Shown: positions 6,599 to 14,763, counted from the stretch's first letter. The stretch is DNA of 15,296 nt from Gammaproteobacteria bacterium (GCA_003864535.1 BHEQ01000019.1:1-15296); one strand, 5' to 3'. Made by a program: numbers and translations. The notes: generated from the sequence alone by a model not told the origin.

Positions 6599-8650
6599 TT
6601 ATCTATTAACATTCGTCGTGGTACTTTGAATATGCGGGGTTACGAAAACTAGTAACTCAACCTTAGTTGTAGAATTTAGTTTCTTCCTAAATAAATTGCC
6701 CACAATAGGAATATCTCCTAAAAGAGGAACTTTACTGATTACTTCACGCACAGACTCAGAATAAACACCACCAAGAACAATAGTCTCTCCATCTGCAACG
6801 ATAGCTTGAGTTTTAAGCTCATTAGTTGCAATCGCAATATCAGCTGAAGAAGAGGTCGTTAGATCATCCTTGGTAACAGTTAAATCAAGAATTATTTTAT
6901 TATCTGGGGTAATTTGTGGGGTAACCTCTAGCGACAATACAACATCCTTCCAGTTTGCGGTGGTATTACCATCACCATCATTTTGATAAAATGGAATAGA
7001 TGTCCCTGATTTGATATATGCAGCCTGACGATCGGCGGTTAAAACACGTGGGCTTGCTAAAACTTCACCACGTCCAGATTCTTGCATTGCACTTAATTCT
7101 AAATCCAAATGAAAGTTTTTCCTAAGAATAGCAAAAGCTAAACTTGTTGTAGGATTTCCTGCTGGCATGTTTATAAGTCCACCAAGTGGTTTTGTATATG
7201 GCTTGTCAATAAAGCTATCAAGAGTAGACTCAGAGCCACCTACAGCAAAGTTACCAGTACCATCTTCCCTTATACGCCCTATACCAGACCCACCCCATCT
7301 CACCCCTAAATCACGCGCGTAATCATCTGTCGTTACAATCACTTTAGCTTCAATCATAACTTGACGAATTGGCTGATCAAGAATTTCTATCAATTCTTTA
7401 ATAGTTTTTATTTGCCCAGAAACATCCTGAATAATTAAATTATTAGTTCGTCCATCAACACTTACAGTACCACGATGAGAAAGACCTGCAGAAGCAGTAC
7501 CGGCACCTGTTCCTCCTTTCTTGCCATCTAATAAAACTGCAGCAACATCCGTAGCTTTGGCATAGTTAATTTGGACGATTTCACTAACTAATTTTTCTTG
7601 ATCTTCACTTGCAATAAGCTCTGCGTGTGGAGCTACATAAATAACCTGACCTTCTTGACGCATGCCTAAGCCTTTTGTTTTTAAAACAACATTTAAGGCT
7701 TGATCCCATGGGACATCAATTAAACGCACCGTAACCCTGCTTGAAACTGAGTCACTTACGACAATGTTCAATCCTGTAAAATCTGCAATAATTTGTAAAA
7801 CTGCACGTACTTCAATATCTTGGAAATTTAAAGATAGCAACTCACCTTTAAAACCTTCTGTTTTAATTCCTGAAACACTGCTTTCTTTAGTCGAATCTCG
7901 CTTTGGTTTAATCTCAATTGTATATTTAGATCCTGTTTGATATGCAGAATATTCATACGAACCTTGAGTTGCAATATTTACTTGTGCTGAGCCTTTAGAA
8001 TTAATCACTTCAACTTGCTTTACCGTTGTTCCAAAATCAGTTACATCTAGTCTTTTTTCTTCCCCTGAAGCCCAAGAGTGACCATTAAGTTTTATATTTA
8101 GTTTTCTATTTCCTTCAGATGCTTGAACGCGTACATCCTCAGAAGGTAATTGAATCGTAATTAGCGCCGAGCTTTTAGAGGTTCTTCTAAAATCAATAAC
8201 ATCGGCGTTACCACCATCTTGGTTATTGCCTGATAAGTCATCCTTCCATGCCGGAGATTGATTTAGCTGACTATTCTTGCTAGATAAAGAAATAATTATA
8301 CTTGTATCTGTACTAGTTACAGAATAATCTGTAGCAGGACTAACCAAATTAATACTTGATCTTACCTTACCTGCACCGACTTGATTATTAATAGACTTAA
8401 TCAAGTTATTATTTATCTGTCTGTTTTTATCAACGGCTTTAAAACGTGTCTTAGCAAAATCTATAACTACGACCTTTCCTGTAATAAAATGCTTTGGTAG
8501 GGCGACCTTACTATCAAAGTTATAGCGAACTTCTTGGGTTTTGTCATTGACATGCACAAGTTCGATTGATTGTAAGCTTTGAGCACTTGCATAATGCAAT
8601 AGACTCAGAGCCATTGTGCATAGAAAAACTAGTTTATGTTTAAATTTCAT
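6599..8650 (-). CDS. pilQ: Type IV pilus secretin PilQ
   Basis: PilQ forms the outer-membrane ring through which the pilus fibre passes. The protein (683 residues from ATG 8650) begins with a signal peptide, basic then LVFLCTMALSLLHYASAQ, likely cut after ASA. Two AMIN-like beta domains, which bind peptidoglycan, lie about 25-120 and 150-248. The N0/STN domain is at about 271-339 (ISLNFQ-type LSLNFQDIEVRAVLQIIADF). N1 follows at about 356-426 (IVQINYAKATDVAAVLLDG ... TNNLIIQD), and the secretin core at about 435-675, with the family signature VPLLGDIPIVGNLFRK near 641-656. ATG 8650 is preferred over ATG 8662 because GGA lies 7 nt upstream and the same GATAATATGAAA context starts pilP. It follows pilP by 43 nt, and a terminator follows it. 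Confidence 0.97.
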   Translation of the reverse strand: MKFKHKLVFLCTMALSLLHYASAQSLQSIELVHVNDKTQEVRYNFDSKVALPKHFITGKVVVIDFAKTRFKAVDKNRQINNNLIKSINNQVGAGKVRSSINLVSPATDYSVTSTDTSIIISLSSKNSQLNQSPAWKDDLSGNNQDGGNADVIDFRRTSKSSALITIQLPSEDVRVQASEGNRKLNIKLNGHSWASGEEKRLDVTDFGTTVKQVEVINSKGSAQVNIATQGSYEYSAYQTGSKYTIEIKPKRDSTKESSVSGIKTEGFKGELLSLNFQDIEVRAVLQIIADFTGLNIVVSDSVSSRVTVRLIDVPWDQALNVVLKTKGLGMRQEGQVIYVAPHAELIASEDQEKLVSEIVQINYAKATDVAAVLLDGKKGGTGAGTASAGLSHRGTVSVDGRTNNLIIQDVSGQIKTIKELIEILDQPIRQVMIEAKVIVTTDDYARDLGVRWGGSGIGRIREDGTGNFAVGGSESTLDSFIDKPYTKPLGGLINMPAGNPTTSLAFAILRKNFHLDLELSAMQESGRGEVLASPRVLTADRQAAYIKSGTSIPFYQNDGDGNTTANWKDVVLSLEVTPQITPDNKIILDLTVTKDDLTTSSSADIAIATNELKTQAIVADGETIVLGGVYSESVREVISKVPLLGDIPIVGNLFRKKLNSTTKVELLVFVTPHIQSTTTNVNR

Positions 8651-8693
8651 ATTATCATCCAAAGTTAATTAATATTGTAAATATACTGCCAGC

Positions 8694-9257
8694 TTATAGA
8701 GGTTTTGTTTCAAGATTAATAATTTTTGTAGTTTCTGTCCAAATATTATCTGCGGCAGAGTACTCAATCTCCAGCACTTCAATAAAAGACTCATTAACAC
8801 TTGTAACCTTACCAAATTTAAGTCCTAGATAATTATTAATCCCAACTGGATGAGTAACATTATCATAGTCCTTAATTAAAGCGATTGCCTTGCCATTATT
8901 TTTCATAATCCCTATTAGTTTTAAAGAGCTTAAGACATTAGTTTCTAGTGGCTCTGGAACGTAATCTTCAGGTCTTCTTGGGTCACGGTTGCCTATCATC
9001 AAGTCAGGTGCCAAATTGAGATCAGTACTAAAGGAAATATTGGGTCTCATGGGGTCTCTAGACCCTGGCTTATAAACAACTGCACTAAGCTCTGGAAGAG
9101 TAGGTAAAGGATCAGGGATTGATTGAATACTTTTGTTATTACGCCCTTCAATTGTTGCGATTAATTGCGCATCAACTCCATCTGTGCTAAAGCAGCCAGA
9201 GGCAAAGCTTACCATATTCAGCACTAATAAAATTTTGTATAACTTATTAATTTTCAT
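8694..9257 (-). CDS. pilP: Type IV pilus inner-membrane lipoprotein PilP
   Basis: PilP is the periplasmic lipoprotein that links the PilN/PilO dimer to the secretin PilQ. From ATG 9257 the protein has 187 residues. The N-terminus is a lipoprotein signal, with hydrophobic ILLVLNMVSF and a lipobox ending ASGC, so lipidated Cys would be residue 22; the -3 position is Ala rather than the usual Leu. A Pro-rich linker follows with SRDPMRP and a second similar NRDPRRP. The C-terminal beta domain, about 101-181, has LKLIGIMKNNGKAIALIKD and the GLKFGKVTSV segment typical of PilP. An upstream TTG at 9269 is in frame, but ATG 9257 has GAG at good spacing. It starts 12 nt after pilO. Family size is about 175-180. 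Confidence 0.93.
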   Translation of the reverse strand: MKINKLYKILLVLNMVSFASGCFSTDGVDAQLIATIEGRNNKSIQSIPDPLPTLPELSAVVYKPGSRDPMRPNISFSTDLNLAPDLMIGNRDPRRPEDYVPEPLETNVLSSLKLIGIMKNNGKAIALIKDYDNVTHPVGINNYLGLKFGKVTSVNESFIEVLEIEYSAADNIWTETTKIINLETKPL

Positions 9258-9269
9258 ATTATCACTCAA

Positions 9270-9899
9270 TTATTCAATATACTGATAAGTAGTTAATACT
9301 GCAGAAAATGGGAAACTAGTTTCACCGCTTTCACTACATTCTGTCGTTATATATTTATCTTCAGCCATCCCGATACGATTATTTTGAATAGTTACACTCT
9401 CCATGGTAATAATCCTATCTAGTGAAGAAAGATCCGCAATAAAACTTGCAAAGGTATGGTATGTAGCACAACCTGAGAGCGTAATATTTTGTGACTTCAC
9501 AAAGCCAGAAACTTCTCCATCAGCAGTCTTAATATAACGCATTACTGATACACCATTTTTTTTGGCAATTTCATCTAAGTTTTTGTTAAATTCAACAAGC
9601 TCAGACTCTGTTGGCAGGCGTTTTTTAATATCTGCTAAAACAATATTTGCTTCTTTTTCCTGTGCTTCGTATTGTGGAATAGTATTTCTTACTTTTTGGA
9701 GTAAATCAATCCTTGCGAGCAAGGTTACTTCTGTTCCTATCAATCCCTCAAATTCAGCGTTTTTATCTGTAAAGTACAGATAAGATAGTGAACCAATAAG
9801 AGCAACACCCAAAGACAAACACAATAAAATAATTAGCTGCGCTAATTTTGGCAGTAGGGCCAGCACCCCAAAATTTCCATTTTTAATTTCTTCAAACAT
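9270..9899 (-). CDS. pilO: Type IV pilus assembly protein PilO
   Basis: PilO is a bitopic inner-membrane protein that pairs with PilN to form the pilus alignment complex. A short cytoplasmic N-terminus precedes one TM helix (about 20-43, QLIILLCLSLGVALIGSLSY). A periplasmic coiled coil follows at about 50-120, with heptad-like charged residues, and then a ferredoxin-like domain (KKNGVSVMRYIKTADGE ... LSGCATYHTFASFIADLSSLDRI). The 209-residue length fits the family. AGAGG lies 8 nt before the ATG. It is between pilN (37 nt gap) and pilP (12 nt gap). Two Cys, in LSGCAT and TECSES, could form a periplasmic disulfide; this is inference. No defect seen. Confidence 0.95.
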   Translation of the reverse strand: MFEEIKNGNFGVLALLPKLAQLIILLCLSLGVALIGSLSYLYFTDKNAEFEGLIGTEVTLLARIDLLQKVRNTIPQYEAQEKEANIVLADIKKRLPTESELVEFNKNLDEIAKKNGVSVMRYIKTADGEVSGFVKSQNITLSGCATYHTFASFIADLSSLDRIITMESVTIQNNRIGMAEDKYITTECSESGETSFPFSAVLTTYQYIE

Positions 9900-9936
9900 C
9901 GTAACAACCTCTTAAATAAGATAAAATAATTCTGGT

Positions 9937-10485
9937 TTATTTACCGACTCTAACTGCATTCATATTAAATTGAATCAAATTATATCGACCAATTTTAGTC
10001 TGAACTTTTTCTGTTACAACAGGTTCGGCAAGATTAGCCTTACCTCTTAAGTTTGCATTAAATGAGGTGACGTAACGATCTTGCTCCGCCATTCCCATAA
10101 ATAATACTCTCATACCATTAATATTAAAATTTGATAAGAAGGTCTCTTCTGGAATTGCTTGTGCTACTTCAGTAAATAAATTTACAACTTCGTTACGCTG
10201 AACCGATAATCTATTCATTGAATAAATCCGCGAACTTAAGTCAGCGACTTTAATCTTAGCATCAGTTAACATTTTTTCACTTGGCTCAAGCTTGCTAATT
10301 CCAGCTTGAATAGACTGATTACGTTCACGCTGACTATCCACTTGCATATTAACATAATAGCCAAATGCTCCAGCTAAAGCAGCTCCGACTATAACAGCAA
10401 ATATCATAGATTTTTCAAAGGCTTTCATGCGTGCGAGGCGCTGTTCCGCTCTCCATGACAATAAGTTAATCTTAGTTATAATCAT
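9937..10485 (-). CDS. pilN: Type IV pilus assembly protein PilN
   Basis: PilN is the bitopic inner-membrane partner of PilO, and its cytoplasmic tail docks on PilM. The tail motif INLLSWRAEQR at residues 6-16 is the conserved PilM-binding segment, normally INLLPWR, with Ser for Pro here. One TM helix follows at about 26-46 (MIFAVIVGAALAGAFGYYV), then a periplasmic coiled coil (about 50-100) and a C-terminal ferredoxin-like domain (AIPEETFLSNFNINGMRVLFMGMAEQD). The 182-residue length fits. Its ATG overlaps the pilM stop in a 4-nt ATGA junction, so translational coupling with pilM is likely and would keep PilM and PilN in balance. Confidence 0.96.
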   Translation of the reverse strand: MIITKINLLSWRAEQRLARMKAFEKSMIFAVIVGAALAGAFGYYVNMQVDSQRERNQSIQAGISKLEPSEKMLTDAKIKVADLSSRIYSMNRLSVQRNEVVNLFTEVAQAIPEETFLSNFNINGMRVLFMGMAEQDRYVTSFNANLRGKANLAEPVVTEKVQTKIGRYNLIQFNMNAVRVGK

Positions 10486-11528
10486 TTAAAATTCCTCATT
10501 GCTAAACCACAAGCTACTGACATAGAGCGTAGATCTGCTTGGCTCACACGTGTTACTCGTGGGGATAAGGCAAATAAATTTGCAGGATCTAAAATTTGCA
10601 CAGGTATGTGCATGGTATCTTGAATGGCAAGATCAATACCAGCAACCCTGCTTCCTCCACCAACTAGAACTATTTTTTGAATTTCAATTCTAGGGTTATT
10701 AGGCTGATAGACTTGTAAGGCATTTAGAATTTGGTCGGCAAACTCTGCTAAAAAAGTCTGTAGAGATTGTTGCATTACCTCCTCTTGCCACAAGCCTACT
10801 TTTTTCTTATTTTCAGCTTGCTCAAAACTTAAACCTTCCATTTCTGAAATAATCTCTGTAAGCCGGTCGCCACCAAATGCTTGTTCGCGCGCATATACAG
10901 ATGAGTCACCATGCAAAACATGAAATCCAGTTCGATTTGCTCCAATGTCAATTACCACAACAGCGTAATGCGCAGGATAGCTCCCAAGAGGATCCGTCAT
11001 ATTAATTAAATTTGCCAATGCAAAAATATCAACATCAACAATGCTTAAATCACAACCTGCATTACTAAAACAAACATCGCGGTCATTAATAAATTTTTTC
11101 TCGATCGCAACTAGCAGAACATCTTGACTACCTGAAGTGCCAGGAGTTGGTCCTATTTTTTGAAAATCTATTTGCACCTCAGCTGCATCAAAAGGTAGAT
11201 ACTGTGAAATTCCAGCCTCTAAAGATTCCTCAATGCTATCGTCATTTAGACCTGACATAATTGGCAAGACCCGTGTCATTGCCGCAGCTGTTGGTACCGA
11301 TACAATAACATTTTTAATACTTGAACCTGAGACTCTTATTGCATTAGAAATACTCGCCGTCACCACATCAATGACTAAAGGCAATCCATCCTTCCATGCG
11401 TTCTTTGGCATAGCTTCAATAGAGGCTCTATCAATTTGATAACCTTTGCCTGAGCGACTCATCTCGATCACTTTTATTGAAGTGCTGCCAACATCTACTG
11501 CTAGCATTTTTTTTTCTTTCTTAGCCAT
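10482..11528 (-). CDS. pilM: Type IV pilus assembly ATPase-fold protein PilM
   Basis: PilM is a cytoplasmic actin-like protein that binds the N-terminal tail of PilN and is needed for pilus biogenesis. The actin-fold motifs are visible: phosphate 1, AVDVGSTSIKVIEM (residues 10-23); phosphate 2, VVIDIGANRTGFHVL (about 191-205); and the adenosine motif VLVGGGSRVAGI (about 287-298). The family-specific FDAAEVQIDFQ and VDVDIFALANL are also present. The protein has 348 residues from ATG 11528. An in-frame TTG two codons upstream lies closer to GAGG; ATG 11528 has GAGG 7 nt upstream. It is the first gene of pilMNOPQ and follows parE by 136 bp that hold an inverted repeat. In many gammaproteobacteria a divergent penicillin-binding protein gene lies upstream of pilM; here parE does. 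Confidence 0.97.
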   Translation of the reverse strand: MAKKEKKMLAVDVGSTSIKVIEMSRSGKGYQIDRASIEAMPKNAWKDGLPLVIDVVTASISNAIRVSGSSIKNVIVSVPTAAAMTRVLPIMSGLNDDSIEESLEAGISQYLPFDAAEVQIDFQKIGPTPGTSGSQDVLLVAIEKKFINDRDVCFSNAGCDLSIVDVDIFALANLINMTDPLGSYPAHYAVVVIDIGANRTGFHVLHGDSSVYAREQAFGGDRLTEIISEMEGLSFEQAENKKKVGLWQEEVMQQSLQTFLAEFADQILNALQVYQPNNPRIEIQKIVLVGGGSRVAGIDLAIQDTMHIPVQILDPANLFALSPRVTRVSQADLRSMSVACGLAMRNFK

Positions 11529-11545
11529 ATGCAATCCTCAATAAT

Positions 11546-11573
11546 ACTATATAACAATCGGAGCCCTAAACAA
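11546..11573 (-). promoter_or_regulatory. Weak candidate sigma-70 promoter for pilM
   Basis: On the minus strand TTGTTT (11573-11568) and TATAGT (11551-11546) are separated by 16 nt. The -10 matches the consensus at five of six positions; the -35 matches poorly. The start point would fall at about 11539, nearly on the Shine-Dalgarno, so the leader would be very short. No better-spaced pair was found in the gap. Treat as a guess. Confidence 0.2.
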
Positions 11574-11621
11574 TAAATAAAAGATAGCTTACAGATGCTA
11601 TATATTTAATTTAATAGGGCT
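11562..11621. repeat. Nested inverted repeat in the pilM leader
   Basis: AGCCCTA (11562-11568) is the exact complement of TAGGGCT (11615-11621), and inside it ATAGC (11584-11588) pairs with GCTAT (11597-11601) over an 8-nt loop. The strands between the two stems are A/T rich and partly complementary, so a single long hairpin is possible. It lies between the parE stop and pilM. No U-tract follows in the minus-strand direction, so it does not look like a terminator. A regulator binding site or leader RNA structure is possible. Confidence 0.4.
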
Positions 11622-11664
11622 TATCTATAAATTTTAGTCCATAATTAAAATATTCTATCAGAGA

Positions 11665-13557
11665 CTATAACACTTTTGCATTTTCTAGCCAAATTTTTCG
11701 CATATTTGCCATTTTTTTAGCAAGCAATTGGTCAAAAATACTATAAGATTGATCTAAATCAAAATCTTCTAAAGAAATTAAGCGCCTTGTATCAACTGCC
11801 ATTGTTGTTTCACGCAATTGGAGTGGATTCATCTCACCTAGTCCTTTAAAACGCGTTACATTAACACTAATTCTTTTTTTAGACGACTGTATTTTGTAAA
11901 TAATTGCATCTTTTTCATTTTCATCTAGGGCATAAAAAATATCTTTTGCAGCCTCAATGCGGTATAGAGGCGGCATTGCCACGAATAAATGCCCTGCATT
12001 AAATACAGATTTAAAATGCTTAAAAAATAAAGCGCAAAGTAATGTAGCAATATGTAAGCCATCAGAATCAGCATCCGCCAAAATACAAATTTTACCGTAG
12101 CGTAATCCTGAAATATCTTCACTTCCAGGATCAACTCCTATAGCTATCGCAATATTTTGGACTTCTTGTGAGTCAAGTACTTGCGCTGAGTCAACCTCCC
12201 AGGTATTTAAAATCTTACCCCGCAACGGTAGAACTGCTTGAAAATTACGATTCCGCGCTTGCTTAGCTGATCCTCCTGCTGAATCTCCTTCAACTAAAAA
12301 TAATTCCGTCTGATTTACATCCGAGCTAACACAATCTGCTAATTTTCCTGGGAGCTTTGGACCTGAGGTGATTTTTTTACGCACTACCATTTTAGAGTTT
12401 TTAAGACGGACGCTAGCACGTTCAATAATAAGCTGCACCAGCTGTTCTGCAAGGGTCACATTTTTATTAAGCCATAAACTTAAAGCATCTTTAATCGTTG
12501 TATTCACAAATATGGCGCAATCTCTTGAGCTTAAACGCTCTTTAGTTTGACCTGCAAATTGTGGATCTTGCATTTTTACCGATAAAATATAACTGCAATG
12601 CTCAAATACATCTTCTGGAGCTATTTTTAAACCGCGTGGTAATAAATTTCTTAATTCACAAAATTCACGAATAGCATCTGTTAATCCAGATTTTAAACCA
12701 TTAACATGTGTCCCCCCTTGAATTGTTGGAATTAAATTAACGTAACTTTCATTAAGCTGACTTAATCCATCAACTTGCCATAATAAAGCCCAGCTTAATT
12801 GTGCTTTAGCACTTTTATACTCACCACAAAATGGGGATTGAGGCAGGATTTCTCCATCAAGCGCACTCATTAAGTAATCTTCTAAGCCATCTTGAAAGCA
12901 CCACGTAATAATTCTATCTGGAGCATCCTCTGGAAGCATCTCATCTTCAAGTGTAATAATCAAACCTGAACATAAGATAGCTTTTGCTTTGAGCAACATT
13001 TTAAGGCGTGTTCTGGATATTTTTTCATAATCAAAATACTGCGGATCTGGTTTAAATAAAACCTCTGTTCCTTTAAGATGGACTAAAGCATCAGGTTTTG
13101 GCAATAGTTCTTGAACTTTCTCACCATTTTCAAAAATAATTTCAAAACATTTTTTATTTTTCCAAACACGCGTAATTAAATGGTTGGATAATGCATTAAC
13201 TACTGAAACACCAACACCGTGGAGTCCTCCTGAAAACTCATAATGCGCTTGCGAGAATTTTGCCCCTGAATGGAGCTTGGTTAAAATCAACTCAACTCCA
13301 CTCACTCCATGTTCAGGATGAATATCTATCGGCATCCCACGTCCATCATCTTTAACACCGATCCAGCCATCTTTATACAGCGTCACCGCTATAGATTTTG
13401 CATAGCCTGCTAGAGTTTCATCCACTGCATTATCAATCACTTCTTGCAAAAGATGATTGGGGCGCGTGGTATCGGTATACATTCCTGGGCGTTTTTTAAC
13501 AGGATCAAGACCTGATAAGACCTCGATAGAGCTTGCGTTATATTCTTTTTTACTCAT
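11665..13557 (-). CDS. parE: DNA topoisomerase IV subunit B ParE
   Basis: ParE is the ATPase subunit of topoisomerase IV, which with ParC separates replicated chromosomes. From ATG 13557 it has 630 residues, the E. coli length. GHKL ATPase motifs are visible: EVIDNAVDE with catalytic Glu39 and Asn43, DDGRGMPIDIHPEHG (70-84) and SGGLHGVGVSVVNAL (109-123). The transducer Lys loop is QTKERLSSRD. The TOPRIM domain holds FLVEGDSAGGSAKQAR and ICILADADSDGLHI. PGMYTDTTRPNHL and VQRFKGLGEMNP-type VTRFKGLGEMNPLQLRETT are ParE rather than GyrB features, and the long GyrB insertion is absent. The longest ORF starts 8 codons earlier at 13581, directly on a terminator U-tract with no Shine-Dalgarno; homology to the E. 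coli start and AAGAG upstream favour 13557. parC is not in the window. Confidence 0.97.
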   Translation of the reverse strand: MSKKEYNASSIEVLSGLDPVKKRPGMYTDTTRPNHLLQEVIDNAVDETLAGYAKSIAVTLYKDGWIGVKDDGRGMPIDIHPEHGVSGVELILTKLHSGAKFSQAHYEFSGGLHGVGVSVVNALSNHLITRVWKNKKCFEIIFENGEKVQELLPKPDALVHLKGTEVLFKPDPQYFDYEKISRTRLKMLLKAKAILCSGLIITLEDEMLPEDAPDRIITWCFQDGLEDYLMSALDGEILPQSPFCGEYKSAKAQLSWALLWQVDGLSQLNESYVNLIPTIQGGTHVNGLKSGLTDAIREFCELRNLLPRGLKIAPEDVFEHCSYILSVKMQDPQFAGQTKERLSSRDCAIFVNTTIKDALSLWLNKNVTLAEQLVQLIIERASVRLKNSKMVVRKKITSGPKLPGKLADCVSSDVNQTELFLVEGDSAGGSAKQARNRNFQAVLPLRGKILNTWEVDSAQVLDSQEVQNIAIAIGVDPGSEDISGLRYGKICILADADSDGLHIATLLCALFFKHFKSVFNAGHLFVAMPPLYRIEAAKDIFYALDENEKDAIIYKIQSSKKRISVNVTRFKGLGEMNPLQLRETTMAVDTRRLISLEDFDLDQSYSIFDQLLAKKMANMRKIWLENAKVL

Positions 13558-13581
13558 TGTATATACTCTTTTTGAGGCCAT

Positions 13582-13617
13582 AAAAAAAACCCAGCAACTT
13601 TTTAATAAGCAGCTGAG
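13582..13617 (-). terminator. Intrinsic terminator directly in front of parE
   Basis: On the minus strand CTCAGC (13617-13612) pairs with GCTGGG (13595-13590), one pair being G-U, and eight T follow (13589-13582). Two or three further inner pairs are possible, leaving a 10-16 nt loop. The U-tract ends 24 nt before the parE ATG at 13557. There is no room for a promoter between them, so any RNA that reaches parE must read through this hairpin. It may be the terminator of rdgC transcription or an attenuator in the parE leader. Confidence 0.7.
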
Positions 13618-13643
13618 CCAAACCCCACAACGGAATCTGGATA

Positions 13644-13733
13644 CTACACATTACCTACATAACTGTAAAGATCTTGTCCTTGATCATCTAAGAATTCTTT
13701 ATAAAGTATGATATAAGTCATGTTTTGAACCAT
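13644..13733 (-). CDS. Possible 29-residue leader peptide upstream of the parE terminator
   Basis: An open frame runs from ATG 13733, with an internal ATG at 13721, to TAG at 13646-13644. The product begins MVQNMTYIILYKEF and ends GQDLYSYVGNV. Its mixed composition looks more protein-like than random AT-rich sequence, and it stops about 27 nt before the terminator hairpin, where a leader peptide would lie. No good Shine-Dalgarno precedes either ATG and no family is recognised. It may be chance. Confidence 0.15.
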   Translation of the reverse strand: MVQNMTYIILYKEFLDDQGQDLYSYVGNV

Positions 13734-13776
13734 GTTTTAAATTTTAGATATATTTACACACATTTACTCAAGGCTT

Positions 13777-13832
13777 GCGATATTATTAAAAGCGCAGTTT
13801 ACTCAGGCAAATGAGCATTTTAATAATATCGC
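13777..13832. repeat. Perfect 15-bp inverted repeat with 26-bp spacer
   Basis: GCGATATTATTAAAA (13777-13791) is exactly repeated in inverse as TTTTAATAATATCGC (13818-13832). Inside the 26-bp spacer CTCA and TGAG can form a further small stem. No U-tract follows on either strand, so a terminator is unlikely. The site lies about 33 bp downstream of the rdgC stop. It could be an operator, a cruciform-forming site or the remains of a small mobile element. Confidence 0.7.
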
Positions 13833-13864
13833 GTAACGCAGGAAAAGCACACATAGATGCGCCA

Positions 13865-14746
13865 TCAATCTGCATTAGAGATTAAATTGAGTAAACGTGT
13901 AAGCACTGATCGCAACTCATGTGCCATAATTAGAGCCGCCGTTTGTGCTTGTAAAAATGGATCATCATCTCCATCAATCTCTTCATTCGCAAGATCTGTT
14001 AACTTTAATCTTTTTAAAATAAAATCATTCCCTAAGCTAAATTGTAAGCGCTCTTTATACTCAATTAATAATTTAGTAACTTGCCAGTCACCTTCAATAT
14101 GCTGCTGGACTTCATGCGCAGTTATGGGTAATCCTTTTAAACGCGCTTGACCACCATCATCTTTTAGTGATTTGATTTCAATATCTTCTAAAATCTCAAA
14201 GTCATTTTCTTTTAAGCCAAATTTAGCCCAATAAGTCATGGCATATTGCACAGATTGAGTCGGTGCTTCAACTACTATAGATAAAGTTCCAAGGGCTTTT
14301 CTCATTAAAGAAGTTACTAAGCTCGCCTTATTAGCAGTGCCTGCATCAATAACTAACCACTGTTTTTCAAGATCAATAAACGCTCTAATATTTTTTCTTT
14401 GCGTTAAAGCATGTGGTAATAACTCTGCCAGAAGTGACTCTTCTAATTCTTTGCGTCGTGATTTAGTTGTAATATCAATATTGTTCTGCTCAGCTTTTCT
14501 CTCAACCGCATTATTTAATGCAGCTTTAGGTAGAATTTTCTCTTCTATGCCTATGTTTAAAAAAATAAATTTTTCTAGCTGAACAACTAAATTTCGCCCT
14601 CTTGGAAATGCTGGCAAAAAGCCTACGCTTTGCATTTCTAAAATCAAGCAAGGTCTTAAAGTATATTCTTTGAACTTCTCTTCAAGAGTTAAGTCATTTT
14701 CTGTAAAAGGTACTTCAAATTTGTATACAAGTGCATTTTTCAGCAT
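13865..14746 (-). CDS. rdgC: Recombination-associated nucleoid protein RdgC
   Basis: RdgC forms a ring-shaped dimer that encircles duplex DNA and can restrain RecA, in the cytosol and nucleoid. The protein has 293 residues (303 in E. coli) and matches along its length: MLKNALVYKFE at the start, EEKILPKAALNNAVERKAE, the central RRKELEESLLAELLPHAL, the AFIDLEKQWLVIDAGTANKAS strand-turn, IKSLKDDGGQARLKG, HIEGDWQVTKLLIEYKERLQFSL and the final LKRLKLTD. The region before GRNLVVQLEKF is shorter than in E. coli. The only upstream signal is a weak AGCGAG, so expression may depend partly on coupling: rlmD ends 17 nt before this ATG, and the two genes are probably co-transcribed. Location beside parE is not a conserved pair that I recall. 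Confidence 0.95.
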   Translation of the reverse strand: MLKNALVYKFEVPFTENDLTLEEKFKEYTLRPCLILEMQSVGFLPAFPRGRNLVVQLEKFIFLNIGIEEKILPKAALNNAVERKAEQNNIDITTKSRRKELEESLLAELLPHALTQRKNIRAFIDLEKQWLVIDAGTANKASLVTSLMRKALGTLSIVVEAPTQSVQYAMTYWAKFGLKENDFEILEDIEIKSLKDDGGQARLKGLPITAHEVQQHIEGDWQVTKLLIEYKERLQFSLGNDFILKRLKLTDLANEEIDGDDDPFLQAQTAALIMAHELRSVLTRLLNLISNAD

Positions 14747-14763
14747 AAATTCTCGCTTCTTTA

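Larger units (their letters stand above)
13558..13864. other. 307-bp intergenic region between rdgC and parE
   Basis: Reading from the rdgC stop towards parE on the minus strand, this gap holds a perfect 15-bp inverted repeat (13777-13832), a weak promoter-like pair (TTGAGT 13771-13766 and TAAAAT 13746-13741, 19 nt apart), a 29-codon open frame (13644-13733), and an intrinsic terminator (13582-13617). TTTACTCAAGGC (13763-13774) recurs as TTTACTCAGGC (13798-13808). CATGTTTT is also repeated 12 nt apart, at 13719 and 13731. No tRNA or known RNA family was recognised. Confidence 0.6.

Noticed and set aside
13558..13581. Upstream ATG for parE giving 8 more residues
   Set aside because: It sits on the terminator T-tract without a ribosome binding site; the internal ATG gives the E. 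coli length and N-terminus.
13777..13832. Possible dif/XerCD recombination site
   Set aside because: The arms do not resemble the gammaproteobacterial dif sequence, and the 26-bp spacer is far longer than the 6-bp dif spacer.
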